Under the pieces are notes generated by a model. The model saw nothing but the letters and a program-made list of their open reading frames with translations. It was not told the DNA's origin and made no database searches. A stretch of 28,184 bases of DNA from Hirudo medicinalis (lineage: Eukaryota; Annelida; Clitellata; Hirudinida; Hirudinidae), in NCBI GenBank assembly GCA_011800805.1, contig MPNW01001186.1, forward strand, positions 8,306 to 36,489, given 5' to 3'. Position 1 is the first letter of the stretch. The number at the start of each line of letters is the position of its first letter. Both the position numbers and the translations under genes were made by a program. Positions 1-11,800 of the stretch are shown piece after piece.

Positions 1-125
1 ACAATAACAATAACAACAATAATAACAATAATAATAATAATAACAACAATAATAATAATAATAATAACAATAATAAATAATAAATAATAATAATAATAAC
101 ATTAATAATAATAATAATAACATTA
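1..125. repeat. (AAT/AAC)n microsatellite at the left edge
   Basis: AAT and AAC units with a few AAAT interruptions, downstream (on the minus strand) of the last visible exon of the left-hand gene. Confidence 0.85.
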
Positions 126-153
126 ATGAATAATTTGACAAAATATGATTTAC

Positions 154-3100
154 TTCATCAACGTTCTCTCCCCTCATCAACTTCATCAGCTCATTTATCA
201 TGTCTCCAAGCCGTGGATTGCAAAACAGGAACGGACTGACGGATGGTTAGTGATGACAAAAAAAAATAATAAGTATTTATACTTCAAGAGGCTGGTAATT
301 ATTTTCATTTTCAAGCAAATCCATTTACGTAACATGAATAACTCATATTCTAATGTTATTATTATGTAATATTACATAATAATGTAATGTAATACAATGA
401 TGTAATAATAATAATTATTATTATAATTACAATTATAATAATATAATATTATTATGCACCTAATGAAAGAACTGGAGCAAAATAACTTAGCAATAGAACA
501 TGTTGCACTACAGTATGACAGCAGACAAAATCATAACCTCAAAATACTAATTGGTAGCAAAAAAATCAAATCACGGCTAATTATTAAAGAACTAATCTTA
601 ACTTTAATTAAATTCGATTCATAATTAATCGCTCGTTACTCACCACTTGTCCAGCATGACCCTAATCATCCAAGGGACTTTGCCCCTCTTGGACGGATTG
701 AGGATGATGTCGTTGACGTACCTCTTGGCGTATCCATTTGGTCTGAGGACCACGGCGTCAAAACCATCCACTCCCCCTGTTGTCTGCGATGAATTAAAAA
801 TTAATTTTCAGGTTAATTGACAATTATGAACTAATTGGTTGCCTTGATGAACAATGGAATTGGTGACGAATGATATCTAAAATCTTAATATTTTCTGGCG
901 AACAATTTATTGTAAATAATTTATTACGAATAATTTGTTATAATTAATTACGAATAATTTATTAAAATATTTTGTGAGTAATTTATGATAATCATTTCCA
1001 CAACATAATAAATGTTGATACACTTTCCCTCATCTCCACTGGCAGAGGAGCACAGGAATCTATCACAACGATGGAAGAATGGCAACCAACCCCCAGTAGA
1101 TCTTCGGCATTTTGGATCGCCTCGTTGAAAATCGACAGCAGCTCCAAACATTTCATGAAATCGTCAAAATACAAGTATTTTTCGACTGTAAAATCCACCT
1201 CGTTCGGAGAATTTTTGTTGCTGTCGCTGGAGTTTTTCGATTCTTTGAGACCTTCCTCGACTTCTTGACCGCTTGAGGCAGCGGGAAAAGGTTCAGTGTT
1301 GGGACTGTTTGACAAATACGGTACGAATTGGGACCACGGGCAGTTTTCTATGCCTTGTGTTTCCTCGTTGGCTCTTCCCAGACTCTATAAACAAAACAAA
1401 AATTGAATAAAAAACGAAAATCAATTTTTAATAACTCGTAAATTCGTTTGACTTCAAGGGTTTTACTGGAAAATTACAGTAAGGAAATGCACAAATCATA
1501 ATCTAAACTACTGCAAATCTCACTAAAAACTTCAGAAAAAAAAAATATCACCAAACCTTTATAATATGTTCAATACAGTCGTTCAACAGTTCCGCCAGCT
1601 GCCTCAAGGACCGCAGATAGGCACAGGTTTTGTCGGGTTCAGGCCCCAAACCCCTGACTTTCTGATCGTAGATGTAGCACCCCCTAAGTAAAACCCTCAA
1701 CCTGTCCCGCTTGGCATCTTCATTTGTAGCCGAGTGGAAATAGCTAAGCAGGCGGTCATGGTAGCGGGCGATTGGACTGAAGTATGGATTGTTGATGGAT
1801 GTGTAGATGGTCGGCCAAAGTTCCTCGAGGAGAATGTGGATAAAATTGCCCCCGGGCTAGAAAATAGAGATCAAAGTTTATAAGGAGATCGAATGATGTA
1901 GCGCCATATCTTAGTTTCAGTGGCACTTGACCATTACACCCCAGTGCCAATTCTTCAGGTTTTTTGCCATGGTACCAGCGCTTGAGCTGGGTGGCAATTT
2001 TTTTATTGTTGCAATGTTTTCTGGGCAAAATTGTTAAAGCCTGAGTCAAGTTAAGTTATGTCAATACAGATCAATTTGTTTTGAACAATAGGAATAACAC
2101 TGAATGGTTAGCCAATTACTTGCAGTAATACTTAAATATTTATAAGATCCGTTCAGAAGATCGTCTGTTCGTTCAATAATTTTAACTATAATTATGTCTC
2201 ACGATAACGTAAATATAAATTATACACAAATATTATATAATGTGTAAAACCACGGCTAAATATTTAAAGTATTTATAAAAATAAATATGATCAAAAAACA
2301 TTATTAAAAGGGTTTGTATTTGTATATTGTATTTTTGTATTGTATATTGTGTATTTGAAATATTGTATCTCTGAGTCTCACCTGTGCACTGAGTTTGTCC
2401 AATTTCTCCGAGCGGAGTTTAAAATCGAAATCTTCTTTTTCAAGTATTTCCATGACGACACTAGCTACGAAGATCAAAATCACAAATTCAAAGATTTAAC
2501 CAATTATTTTACTAATTTATTAATTAATTTTACTAATCACTATTACTAATTAATTAATTTAACTAATTAACTGTTAATTCATTACTAAAAACTTTCAGGT
2601 CTAAATTGTAATTCCGATCATTCGAAACAAAAACATGTAGCTACATCTATTTTGGAGTGGCTTATCATACAGACATTAATTAGTCTATTTAAAACACTAT
2701 AAATTTATGTTATATTATTAATGTTATGTTATTAATGTTGTGTTGTTAATGTCATGTTGTTAATGTTATGTTGTTGATGTCGTGTTGTTAATGTTATGTT
2801 GTTAATGTTATGTTGTTGATGTCGTGTTGTTAATGTTATGATGTTAATGTTATGTTGTTAATGTTACGCTGTTAATATTAAGTTTATTAATGTTATGTTA
2901 TTAATGTTATTTATCTGAGACCTGACTGAAAAGGAACAAAGCAGGTCGGATTTGACATTTACAAATCTTAAATTATGATCGATTTGTAAACTTTTGTAAT
3001 CAATCATAATTAACTTAGATAACTCATTTTCAACTTTTTTGATTTACCATTCAAAGATAGCCACGAAGTGATCAGCTTCTTCTTGGAGTCTTTAGCTTGT

Positions 3101-5469
3101 GGAATTTTGGACAAATCGCTCAGCCATGCCATGGCATGCCTAACTGTTTTGGATGAATAACTATTTTATATTTTTTCGCAAAAAAAAAAAAAAATAATGG
3201 ATTAATAATCCTAATGTCTTAATGGTTTACTCGCCTAAGTGCAATGTTTTCGTTATGTGCTCGACCATATAGAACTTGTGCTTGTCAAGACAAACTCTGA
3301 GCAATTTCAGACCCTGGCAGACTTTATTTGTACAACGAGAGGAAATCAAGATGACGACGATCCTGTCCGAGTTGTAAATTGGTCAGTAGTTAACAAAATT
3401 ATTTATCTATTTATTTATTCATAATATTCAAATTTATTTATTTGCTAATAATGTTAAATGAATGTTCGATGATTGTAATTCTTACGCAAAAACTTTGTAA
3501 TTCTCCACATGAAGTTTGAAAATCGAGGTCGATATGACATCGACGAATTTGAGATAAGTCAAGTCCAGAATTCGCTTTGACGGCCCGGGTCTCAATACCT
3601 GATAAGTACAAGGTAGGATAACAATCGTGCATTGTAATATTGTAATATATTGTAATGTTGTAATATATATTAAAATGTCAATTGTAATATTGTAATATAT
3701 ATTACAATTGACATTGTAATATATGACATTGTAATATATGACAATGTAATATATGCCAATTGTAATATTGTAATATATATTACAATGTCAATTGTAATAT
3801 TGTAATATTGTGATATATTGTAATATTGTAATTGTATTGTAATATTACATAATTACTAAATTACGTTTACATCGATTAGGGAAGAGACAGTAATTATGCT
3901 CACGTAATAGAAGTACACAGGATGATATAAACAAAAGAAGTTGTTTGCCAATGCGGCTTGTTCGTCGTCTGTAAAATATATTTTGAAGATTAAAACGAAT
4001 TTAAATGAAATATCGAGGGAATTTCTTAAAAATCAATTGATTTTGTGGCGCTAAATTCAGAATGTCAATCAATGTAAAATCAATCACTCAATCAATCCTA
4101 AAACACTACAACAATATTTATGATGTGAACTCAAAGCGGGTCAAAATGCTTTCAAGGCTTTCATAGGATCCATACCCCCAACCATCTACAAAGGGCAGCT
4201 CTTCAGGGGCGCTCCCTGGCCGTGCAAGCTGGACTGCTGGCAACAGATACAATAACTTAACCCGCTGTGCAAACCTGCATGCCAGCCTGATAGTTTTGTA
4301 TCTCAACTAATTAACTGACAAACTGTAAATTACTATAAAAACTATAAACATAATTTATACGCACTCAACTCTTCGTCGTCATCCTCATATAAAAGATCAT
4401 CAATGTCAGTCAGATTTGGGTCCGACAACGTAGGTAAAAAGGAACTGCAATATATGTTTAGAATACTCATAAATATGATAATTTAAATATGCAAATGTAT
4501 GCGAAGATAAATATGCAAATTATATTAAAACGGCCAATCACATTTGGCGAAAGAAGGTCATTATTTATGATGATTAGATGCTGCATCTTATTGGCCAAAG
4601 TGATTTTAATTCTAGCGCAGCACTGTTAACGTTCTAAAATATATTGAGGACAAATTATGAAGTCTAAATTATGAGATACAAATTATGAAGTACAAAAATT
4701 ATGAAGTACAAATTATGAAAATGTAAATTATGAAGTACAAATTATGAAATATAAATTATGAAGTACAAATTATGAAATATAAATTATGAAGTACAAATTA
4801 TGAAATATAAATTATGAAATATAAATTATGAAATATAAATTATGAAGTACAAATTATGAAGTACAAACTTTAAGAGTGTGGATACCTCCACAAATTCATT
4901 CAAACTGTTGTCCAAGAACTGAAAATGTCCAGTGATAACGAATTAGTTATGAGTAAATAAATTATGTAATATTAAGAAATTGAGGAGCTGAATTTTAATT
5001 ACAAATAATTTTTTATTTTCCAGGAAATGATTGAGTACAACCTTCTTATTTATGTTGACTTCGTTTCTCAGCCTCATCAGCCTTTCTCTCAATTTACTAC
5101 TGTCTGAAGGACATTTGAAAAGTTAAATTGAGTTTAATTGTGGAATGTACTTCATTTATATAGCGCCATATTATGCATAGCGTCAGAGGCGCTCCTTGTC
5201 AACCATTTTTGTAGCGCTCCTTCCCAAGGGCGCTTGTGGCAGTGCAGGCTGGGTTTCGAACACGACACATTACGACTGTAGCCATTACCGCCGTATGCAG
5301 GAATGTAACCCATTCGGCCAACCTGCACAACATAAATCATATTAAATCACAGTCAGCCCCTTACTTTGTCCAGCGTCATCTTTAAAATTTTCGTTTTCTT
5401 GCATGGAATTGTTAAAATTGTCGAATATTTGTTTGAAAAAAAAATGGGATTCGACCGTCAAAATGTCGA
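154..5469 (-). CDS. Unrecognised multi-exon gene (at least 13 exons, partial at both ends)
   Basis: Exons in transcript order: 5469-5365, 5103-5042, 4918-4886, 4444-4365, 3968-3904, 3598-3486, 3362-3231, 3139-3048, 2464-2382, 1856-1557, 1384-1022, 783-644, 235-154. Each has an AG acceptor and GT donor. From 4444 onward all phases agree; the join 4886 to 4444 does not (phase 0 into an exon needing two bases), so a small exon is missing or one boundary is wrong. About 550 residues are visible. They look globular and helix-rich, with an acidic loop (DDLLYEDDDEELNDEQ) near 4365-4444 and a basic stretch PSKRGKVPWMIRVMLDKCPF joined across 644/235. No signal peptide or membrane helix is seen. The text looks conserved rather than random (long open exons, few low-complexity runs), so I believe the gene is real and intracellular. 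I do not recognise the family. The C-terminus lies beyond the left edge; no convincing start was found upstream of 5469. Confidence 0.72.
1896..1990 (-). mobile_element. Possible diverged SINE fragment
   Basis: GTAGCGCCATATCTTAG resembles the SINE tail in reverse orientation. The remaining roughly 80 bases (CAGTGGCACTTGACC onward) do not match the other copies clearly, so this may be another SINE subfamily sharing only the tail. It lies in an intron of the left-hand gene. Confidence 0.3.
2705..2915. repeat. 14-base minisatellite
   Basis: Unit TTGTTAATGTTATG, about 14 copies with variants (TTGTTGATGTCGTG). Lies in an intron of the left-hand gene. Confidence 0.85.
3635..3848. repeat. Imperfect ATTGTAATAT repeat
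   Basis: Runs of TTGTAATATTGTAATATATT with inverted partners (ATATATTACAATTGACA), so the stretch can form hairpins. Lies in an intron of the left-hand gene. Confidence 0.75.
4656..4868. repeat. 14-base minisatellite
   Basis: Unit AAATTATGAAGTAC alternating with AAATTATGAAATAT, about 15 copies. It lies in the very intron whose reading phase does not match, between exons 4886-4918 and 4365-4444, and could hide or have displaced a small exon. Confidence 0.85.
5155..5323 (-). mobile_element. tRNA-derived SINE, copy 1 (full length)
   Basis: Read on the minus strand it starts GGTTGGCCGAATGGGTTAC, an A-box like TGGCnnARTnGG, and carries GTGTTCGAAACCC, a B-box, about 60 bases later. A conserved body follows (CAGCCTGCACTGCC, then GGAAGGAGCGCTA) and a tail ending GCTATGCATAATATGGCGCTA. 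It lies between two exons of the left-hand gene. The same text recurs at 24641-24791 and 26557-26726. Confidence 0.75.
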
Positions 5470-6052
5470 CTTCAATCCATCAATCCTTCAGCAGTAACCA
5501 AAGATTTCAATCGTCTCTTGCAAAATTTAATTTTTTAAAAACAAGAATTTCTTGTCGTCAAACAAAGAAATTGAAAAGCAATAAAATCAAAAAATAAACT
5601 CTAAAGCGCTCATGTCATTTTGTTGGACTCTGAATAAATTCAGACAGATGACTCGAGTATACCAGGTAAGGAGTAACTGAAACTGAATATTCATGACCAG
5701 AATTCGAAAACACTAGGCTGTCCAATAAACATGGTAATAAATTTCAGGTAATAAATTAGCATAACTAATGAGTAAAAAACACTGCAGGCCACTTTAAAGA
5801 AAACAAAACAATCTTTCAATCATGACATTCGTTGTCTTCAAATCAATATCGTGTCACAGGTGCAGCGTTAAAAAAGTGAAACGAGAAGGGCATTCCAATG
5901 AAATCGATTAAAAATTATAAATTATAAATAGAGAAAAAATAACTCCTTACAAATTGATATTGAACAAGTTATTGATCAGTTAATTTTCACTCACCCTGAA
6001 GAAATTGAAGAGACAATAAACATTTGAAAAGTTGTATCTCGTGCACATCGTC
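5470..6052. other. Intergenic region between the left-hand gene and gene B (divergent)
   Basis: It should contain the 5' end of the left-hand gene and the promoter of gene B. I see no TATA box, start exon or repeat that I can support. Confidence 0.4.
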
Positions 6053-8458
6053 ATGGAGGAGCAAACGAAGGTGGGCTCTTTTTTTTTTAGTTTATTTAAA
6101 CTGATATTACCTATTATTAATTGGTCAAAAAAATTGCAAATAATTATTACAAACTATTAAACTTAATTTCGTTATCCTGGTTTTTGTTTTTGTTTGGGGA
6201 AAATTTTTTACTTTAAAATAAAAGGGTGAGAGAAATCATGGACCTCGTTAGAAATAAATAGAATGAATTTACGTAATACTTAAACTGTAACAACGCTCAC
6301 ACCTCCTCTCAGACAAGAAAGCTTTCCTCTAGAAGCTTTATTGTCATATCTGTGCTTTCTTTGGTAATCATGTGCCTTGTCTTGAGGTATGAAACCCTAA
6401 ATTCGCTATGGAGCGCAAGCACTCAAGTAAGTTGTGAAAAATTGAATTTGCAAAATGCACAAGTTATCCAATCTGGTTTCCTTGCAGGATGTACAGAGTG
6501 GCCTTAAAAAGTCAAGGCCACTTTTCACTCAGATCACAAGAAGAACAAACGCTTGCACTGCTATCGTGAGTGCCACATTAGAACCAGACCACAGTGTTCT
6601 TTAAATATTTATTTCTATGTTTCATAAGTGAAATTAATTTGATTTATTAATGCAAACATTAGTTAGAGGTGGAAGGACTATCTCTTATTGCCGCAGTCGT
6701 GGACGAGTGATTAAGGCGATAGACTTGAAATCTATTGGGCTATGGTTAATTCCAACTATATTATGTCAGAGGCGCTGTTTGCTAACCATTTATATAGCGC
6801 TCCTTCCCATGGAACGCAACTACCCGAGCTAAGTTTCAGACCGAATTTATATTTGATTAACAAATAGATATTATCACTTCCAGAATGAAAAGCAAGAAAG
6901 ACCAAGAGATTCAGAGAAGAGACCAAGACCAAGACCAAGGGACCAATACCTCTTTCAGATTACTACATCAACGGTGAGTACTTACATATCGATGGAAGAA
7001 GTTCACGTGCATCCAGTTAGTGAAATACAACCCTCGTCTGTGTGAAGTTAAAACCGTCAAAAATGGCTGCTGTAAATTGTGCGGACGTTTTACTATCCGG
7101 CCAATTTAAGAGCTGTTTATAATAGTTAATATTTATTTAAAAGTTAATATTTTAACAAATGAATTTTCTAATTTTCAAAAATTTAGTTTAAAATCAATTT
7201 AAATCCCACTTAACTCCATTGCTTAAAAGAGGAAAATAAACTTAATTAATATTTACTACAAACTAATAGACATAATTCATTAATCTGAATGATATTCGAA
7301 ATTTCCATTAACTAACTGACAACGAGTAACATGTCGTTATGGGAAGTTTTTATTGCCTGATGTCAATTAGATAAACTAATTTCATGGACCTTTCTAATAG
7401 AAATAAATATAGAAAAATAACAAAATTTATAAGTTCTGAGCTTCCAAGTCCTCATGGAATTTATTAGGGACGTAATTTATGAATTGGATCAATACTTAAT
7501 TAAACATCCTCTCAGACAATAAAGCTTTTCGTCGCCATATCTGGACTATTTTTTAATATTTATGTACCTCATCTTAGTATATGAAATCCTAAAGAGCACG
7601 GGCACTCATGTAAGTCATGAAAAATGAATTTGCAGGATGCATAAAGTCCACAACATCGTTCTATTTTCTTTACAGGATGCGAAGACTGTCGCATCAGACT
7701 ATGAGGTCCATAAAGAATTCAGTTCTTACGCCTAATAGCTAAATGAGTTATTTAAAATGAGTAGAACATCAATAATGAATTGAATATTTACATGCAGACG
7801 ACAAGCTCCAAAATGCCACGGATCTCAAGTACAACTGTCAAGTCCTCGTCAATGGAGACTTTCGAGACCACAACACCCCAGCAAGATTTGGAGGTGCTTC
7901 AAGAACTTAATTCAATTTTTAATAAATTTATAAATAAATAAATAAATAATTTGGAATAGGTAGAAATCTAGTAATAACTTGAATATCGTTATCCAGACCA
8001 TAACCACCTCGGGGCCGTTGACCTCAACTGCAGCTTACGATACGACCCCACTCAAGCAGGATGAGGATGTTTGTGAAGAATTTTATTCCATGAACAATTT
8101 TAACTTTGATGAAGTCATGTCCTTTTCAGCCTGAATGGGTTAGAAATCGGGTGCTGCCTACTGGTCACAACAAGATAGTAAGTTACAATAATATCGAAAT
8201 ATTGAATTCATTACATTGAAAGAAATGAATCAATATAACCAACTTATTTAAAAAATGTTCCAGGTCACACCCGCTACCGCTTTGCTTCCTGGTAGTGAGA
8301 ACCGAAGGAAGTCTTCCTCTCCTAACGAATCAATCTGTGTGACACGTGACAAACTTGTGTCATGGGTAGTTTGTGTGCAGGAACAGGAACGTTGCCCTCT
8401 GAGCCAACTTGCACCCCAAATTTTTATAAAATGTCAATATAGGGTAGTTGGACTATAA
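6053..8458 (+). CDS. Gene B: small type II membrane protein with Thr/Ser-rich ectodomain
   Basis: Exons 6053-6070 (MEEQTK), 6313-6426, 6488-6565, 6884-6973, possibly 7676-7705, then 7798-7893, 7997-8068, 8130-8177 and 8264-8458. All internal exons start and end in phase 0. Exon 2 holds a hydrophobic segment (FIVISVLSLVIMCLVL) about 14 residues from the start and preceded by Lys/Arg, so I infer a type II signal anchor. Exon 4 is rich in Arg, Pro and Glu; exons at 7798-8068 are rich in Thr and Ser, as in an O-glycosylated stalk. The last exon has an NES glycosylation sequon and reaches a stop at 8456-8458, but in-phase donors (for example at 8433) could extend it. The optional exon 7676-7705 uses a weak GTCCAT donor. 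No catalytic domain is visible. It may be the leader part of a larger gene, a degenerate copy, or spliced onto the protease downstream. Confidence 0.5.
6693..6745 (+). pseudogene. Truncated tRNA-Ser(UGA) pseudogene
   Basis: The text GCAGTCGTGGACGAGTGATT onward matches the 5' two thirds of eukaryotic tRNA-Ser: acceptor strand, D-arm with a degraded A-box (GTGGACGAGTGATTAAGGC), and the anticodon arm AGACTTGAAATCT with anticodon TGA. The variable arm, T-arm and 3' acceptor strand are missing; from about 6750 the sequence becomes SINE-like. It lies in intron 3 of gene B. It cannot fold as a full tRNA. Confidence 0.75.
6752..6815 (-). mobile_element. SINE 3' fragment, copy 4
   Basis: TATATTATGTCAGAGGCGCT and TATAGCGCTCCTTCCCA match the 3' half of the SINE in reverse orientation. 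It abuts the truncated tRNA-Ser. Body and head are absent. Confidence 0.6.
6950..7260 (+). pseudogene. Dead copy of the last metalloprotease exon and its 3' UTR
   Basis: About 6954-7115 is nearly identical to 14675-14846, including the acceptor CTCTTTCAG, the long run AGTTAGTGAAATACAACCCT onward, and the stop region GGCCAATTTAAGAGCTGTT. About 10 bases are lost near 6985 (AGTGGCTCAC is shortened), which shifts the frame to a stop, and one Cys is changed (TGC to TAC). Similarity continues through 7120-7260 into the 3' UTR, where the AATAAA signal has become AACAAA. The first 14 bases after its acceptor now serve as the end of gene B exon 4, with a GTGAGT donor. Confidence 0.85.
7380..7640 (+). 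pseudogene. Dead copy of gene B exon 2 (transmembrane exon) and flanks
   Basis: Aligns to 6232-6495: the shared landmarks are CATGGACCT, CATCCTCTCAGACAATAAAGCTTT versus the matching exon start, TATGAAATCCTAAA, CACTCATGTAAGTCATGAAA and GAATTTGCAGGATGCA. The acceptor and the GTAAGT donor survive, but the original frame hits a stop (ATA TGA) and indels break the hydrophobic segment. It lies in the same gene B intron as the dead protease exon. Confidence 0.75.
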
Positions 8459-8832
8459 CTATATTTAACATATAGTACAAAAAATCAGTTCAATTGTTAA
8501 GCTATCCCGCCACTCAGAACATAATAAACATCTGAATTGCAAGTAAATTTCTCGCCAAATACCTATCAGAAGTCGACACTGTCTGACTTGGGTATCACAT
8601 TCGATTTTAATATGCACATGTACAAATCTGGTCTGGTTTGATTCAACCGCTGAGATTAGCACGCTACCTCTCTTGCCAAAGTCATTAAATGTTGTCAGAC
8701 AGACAATAAGCTTAGTCTACATGCTGTCATTGTTAGAACAATATAAACAATAAGAACAATAGGCTTTTCAACATCGACCTAGCTATATTAGGAGCTTTTG
8801 GAGCAGGAACCACACAGGTGCATCGATAACGG

Positions 8833-11800
8833 ATGAGTATGGTAAATACGTTATTATTTAATTATCCTTAAGCATTTTTCAAGATTAATTATTTTCTTAT
8901 CCTTCATTCTTAAATTACTATTCCTTATCAACTATTAATGATTTCATAAACAAAGATTGTCAATGCTTTCAGAAATTTGGAGCAATACAAGTACTTCTGC
9001 TGGTAGCTTGTTGTCACCAATCAGCTCCAGCTGAAGTAGTGGAAGGTCTTATTGAGCAATTATTCCACAACGTCTATTAAACTATTTTTTTTTTGACAAT
9101 GCAGCAATAAATTATTAATTGTGCAATAAAATGTTAAAATGTTAAAATAAGTGAAAAAATTCCAGTAAATGCTCGATGGGCCTACAAGGACAACAAAATC
9201 ATTAACAAAAGGTCATTACCGGACTCCATTCATATTGACTTTGAAGATGAAGGTGACAAAATAGCCTTGAATCTTATCAAGCAGTCAATGGAACCAGCCA
9301 AGTATCCCTTACTAATGACCGGATTAGAGGGCCAAAAGGCAGTTTGGAAGCCCTCGGACGCTCAGGTTTGTTTGTCCAGATGGAGAGAGATTGTTGACGA
9401 TCTGCTATAAGCAATTTTTGATTCGAATTGAAAAAATTTAGAATTATTTTGGCAAATTTTGTCTGAAATCTGGCCGTAATTTTCAAGCTCTTGGCTATCT
9501 ATAAGGATGCCTCAGTCGATGGCACTGCCACAGTGACCGCTAAGGCTGTCAATGGGCTCCAAAAGACTCAATACGTGAGTTTATGTTACCGAAATATTAT
9601 TACTATAATTATTAGCAAAGATATAAAATTATTAAAAACTTATTATTCCAAATGGTAGGCAATGTAATAACAAATGTACATTCACAGACGTGCATATTTA
9701 AATACATGACATTCGATCTTCCAACGCATTGTTTTACAACACATCAGATTGTGACATTTACGCATGGCAACACTTCCTTTTCATTGGGACCTGGCGCTGA
9801 CTTCGACGACAAATTCTCAACTGCCAAAGTAGAGGAGGATGCAACTGTAGACGACGACAAGAAGAACGACAGCAGCAGCAGCAGCAGCAGCAGTAGTAGC
9901 GGCAGTAGCAGTAGCAACAAAATAAAATCTCTTATCAACATCGATGGCAGACTTCATTCTCTCCTCAAAACCCCGTCAACAAAACACTGGAAGGATGTTC
10001 ACTTGGATAGAGATGGAGCACCCAGCTGTAGATACTTAATATTAATTATTTAAAACTATTTATTAAATATTGATAATAATTATTATTGACTGTAATATTA
10101 TGCAGATATCAGGTCTCGTATTAAATATTAAAATCGATTTATTAAATATTGATATTAATTATTATTGACAGTAATGTTATGCTGATATCAGGTTAAGAAA
10201 ACCGATAACTTAATTATGTGCCAGGGTTATAATAGCATTAAAATATATTACATTCAAAATGCATTAAAACAAACCATAACATTCTTTGGAATAACTTATC
10301 TGACTTTGAGGTGTCCGAGACAACAATAATAATAGAGGTAATGGTAATAATATAATCAGTATGCACTACACTCACAGCAATATTACTACAACGAGGTATT
10401 ATGGAACACTTTATAAAAAAAAAACTACCAATAGTATTATGTGTGTGTCACACTTTAATTATAAACTAATTCATAATATATAATATAATATAATATATAA
10501 TATAATATAATATAGAATATCATATATATTGGTTACATTACTTAAATGATTCAGATAACTCAAGAAACTTGATTCAAGAAACAAGAATGGGCAAGAGATC
10601 AGCCACGCTGCCGGTCAAGAAGAGACTGATGACAATTGAAATATTCACAATCATAGATTACACAATCTTTAACAAGTGAGCTGTCTGTTGTTTACAAAAT
10701 AATTGTCCTTATAATTATAATAAATATTGTTATTAGTATTATTATTATTATTATTAATTATATTATTACAGTCATAAATCTATTTGGCTCATTAAGATTC
10801 TTAATAGAAAGTAAAAGCACGTCTGACAACGAAAAAACTGAAGAAGCCATGGAGAATATCCTATTTACTTTCACTCACATCATGGAAGGAGTAAGATTTT
10901 AGTATTAATAGCATTGCAAAAAGAGTATGATATTGTAATTAATATTATAATTATTATCATATATTGTTGACATTATTATTATGCAATTGTTATAAATAAG
11001 AAATATTTATTACAAATAATTAGTGATAATTACAATTGTGCGGTTTCATAAAGAAGATACTGAAAATCATAATTACTTAATCATTCTAAGGTCAAAAGTA
11101 TTTACGAGGGCATCAATATTGAAGGTTTAAAGTTCACCACCAAATGGATTGGGGCTTTCATAGCCCAGGTGAGTAAAGTTTATGGTGCTTATCTAGAGCT
11201 TTAAATTTTTTCTAAATAAATTATAAAATTTCTTCCAAAATGAATTAAAAGGTCAACTTATTGTTAAATTCATTCCATAGTTACTACACCTCACCAACCA
11301 TGAATCCATTTTTCCTTTACCTTTGTTCCCCAGAGGGCCACAGATGTGCCATTTATCGAAAGTGAACATCTAAAGGTTGACTCACAATCCGTGAACGTCG
11401 ACATGGTTTTGGACAATCTGAGGATGTGGAATTACACTGAAAATGCCAAAGATTCAGACGGAACTCAACTGCCGAATTTTGACTTTCTGGTCGCATTCAC
11501 TAGGTTCTCAAAGTTATGAGTTGATATTCGTGATATTCAATTTAATACAAACGCTTCCTTACTCCACCTGTTGATTGGATTAGATCAATTGCTGTCAGCT
11601 ACATGTCAAATAATTTCAATAATTTTCTTAAATAAGAAATTTATTCAACAATCTTTACGCGTTTGTCTTCAGTTACGACCTCATGTCAGGCAACAAATCC
11701 TTAGTTGGCAAGACGAGCGGATCGAAAATTTGCTCCTCCAGTCTTGGCGTCATCAAGTTCATGGACTTTTTCATCACTGCAGCCATTGTGTCTCATGAGG

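Noticed and set aside
1756..2049. 97-residue minus-strand frame
   Set aside because: It overlaps exon 1557-1856 in another frame and runs into the intron and a SINE-like stretch.
4118..4306. 62-residue minus-strand frame (contains VDGWGYGSYE)
   Set aside because: It has higher GC content than its surroundings but no splice sites in phase with neighbouring exons. It may be a dispersed repeat, not a supported exon.
8465..8662. 65-residue minus-strand frame, possible retrotransposon remnant
   Set aside because: I saw no reverse transcriptase or other motif that I could defend in any minus-strand frame.
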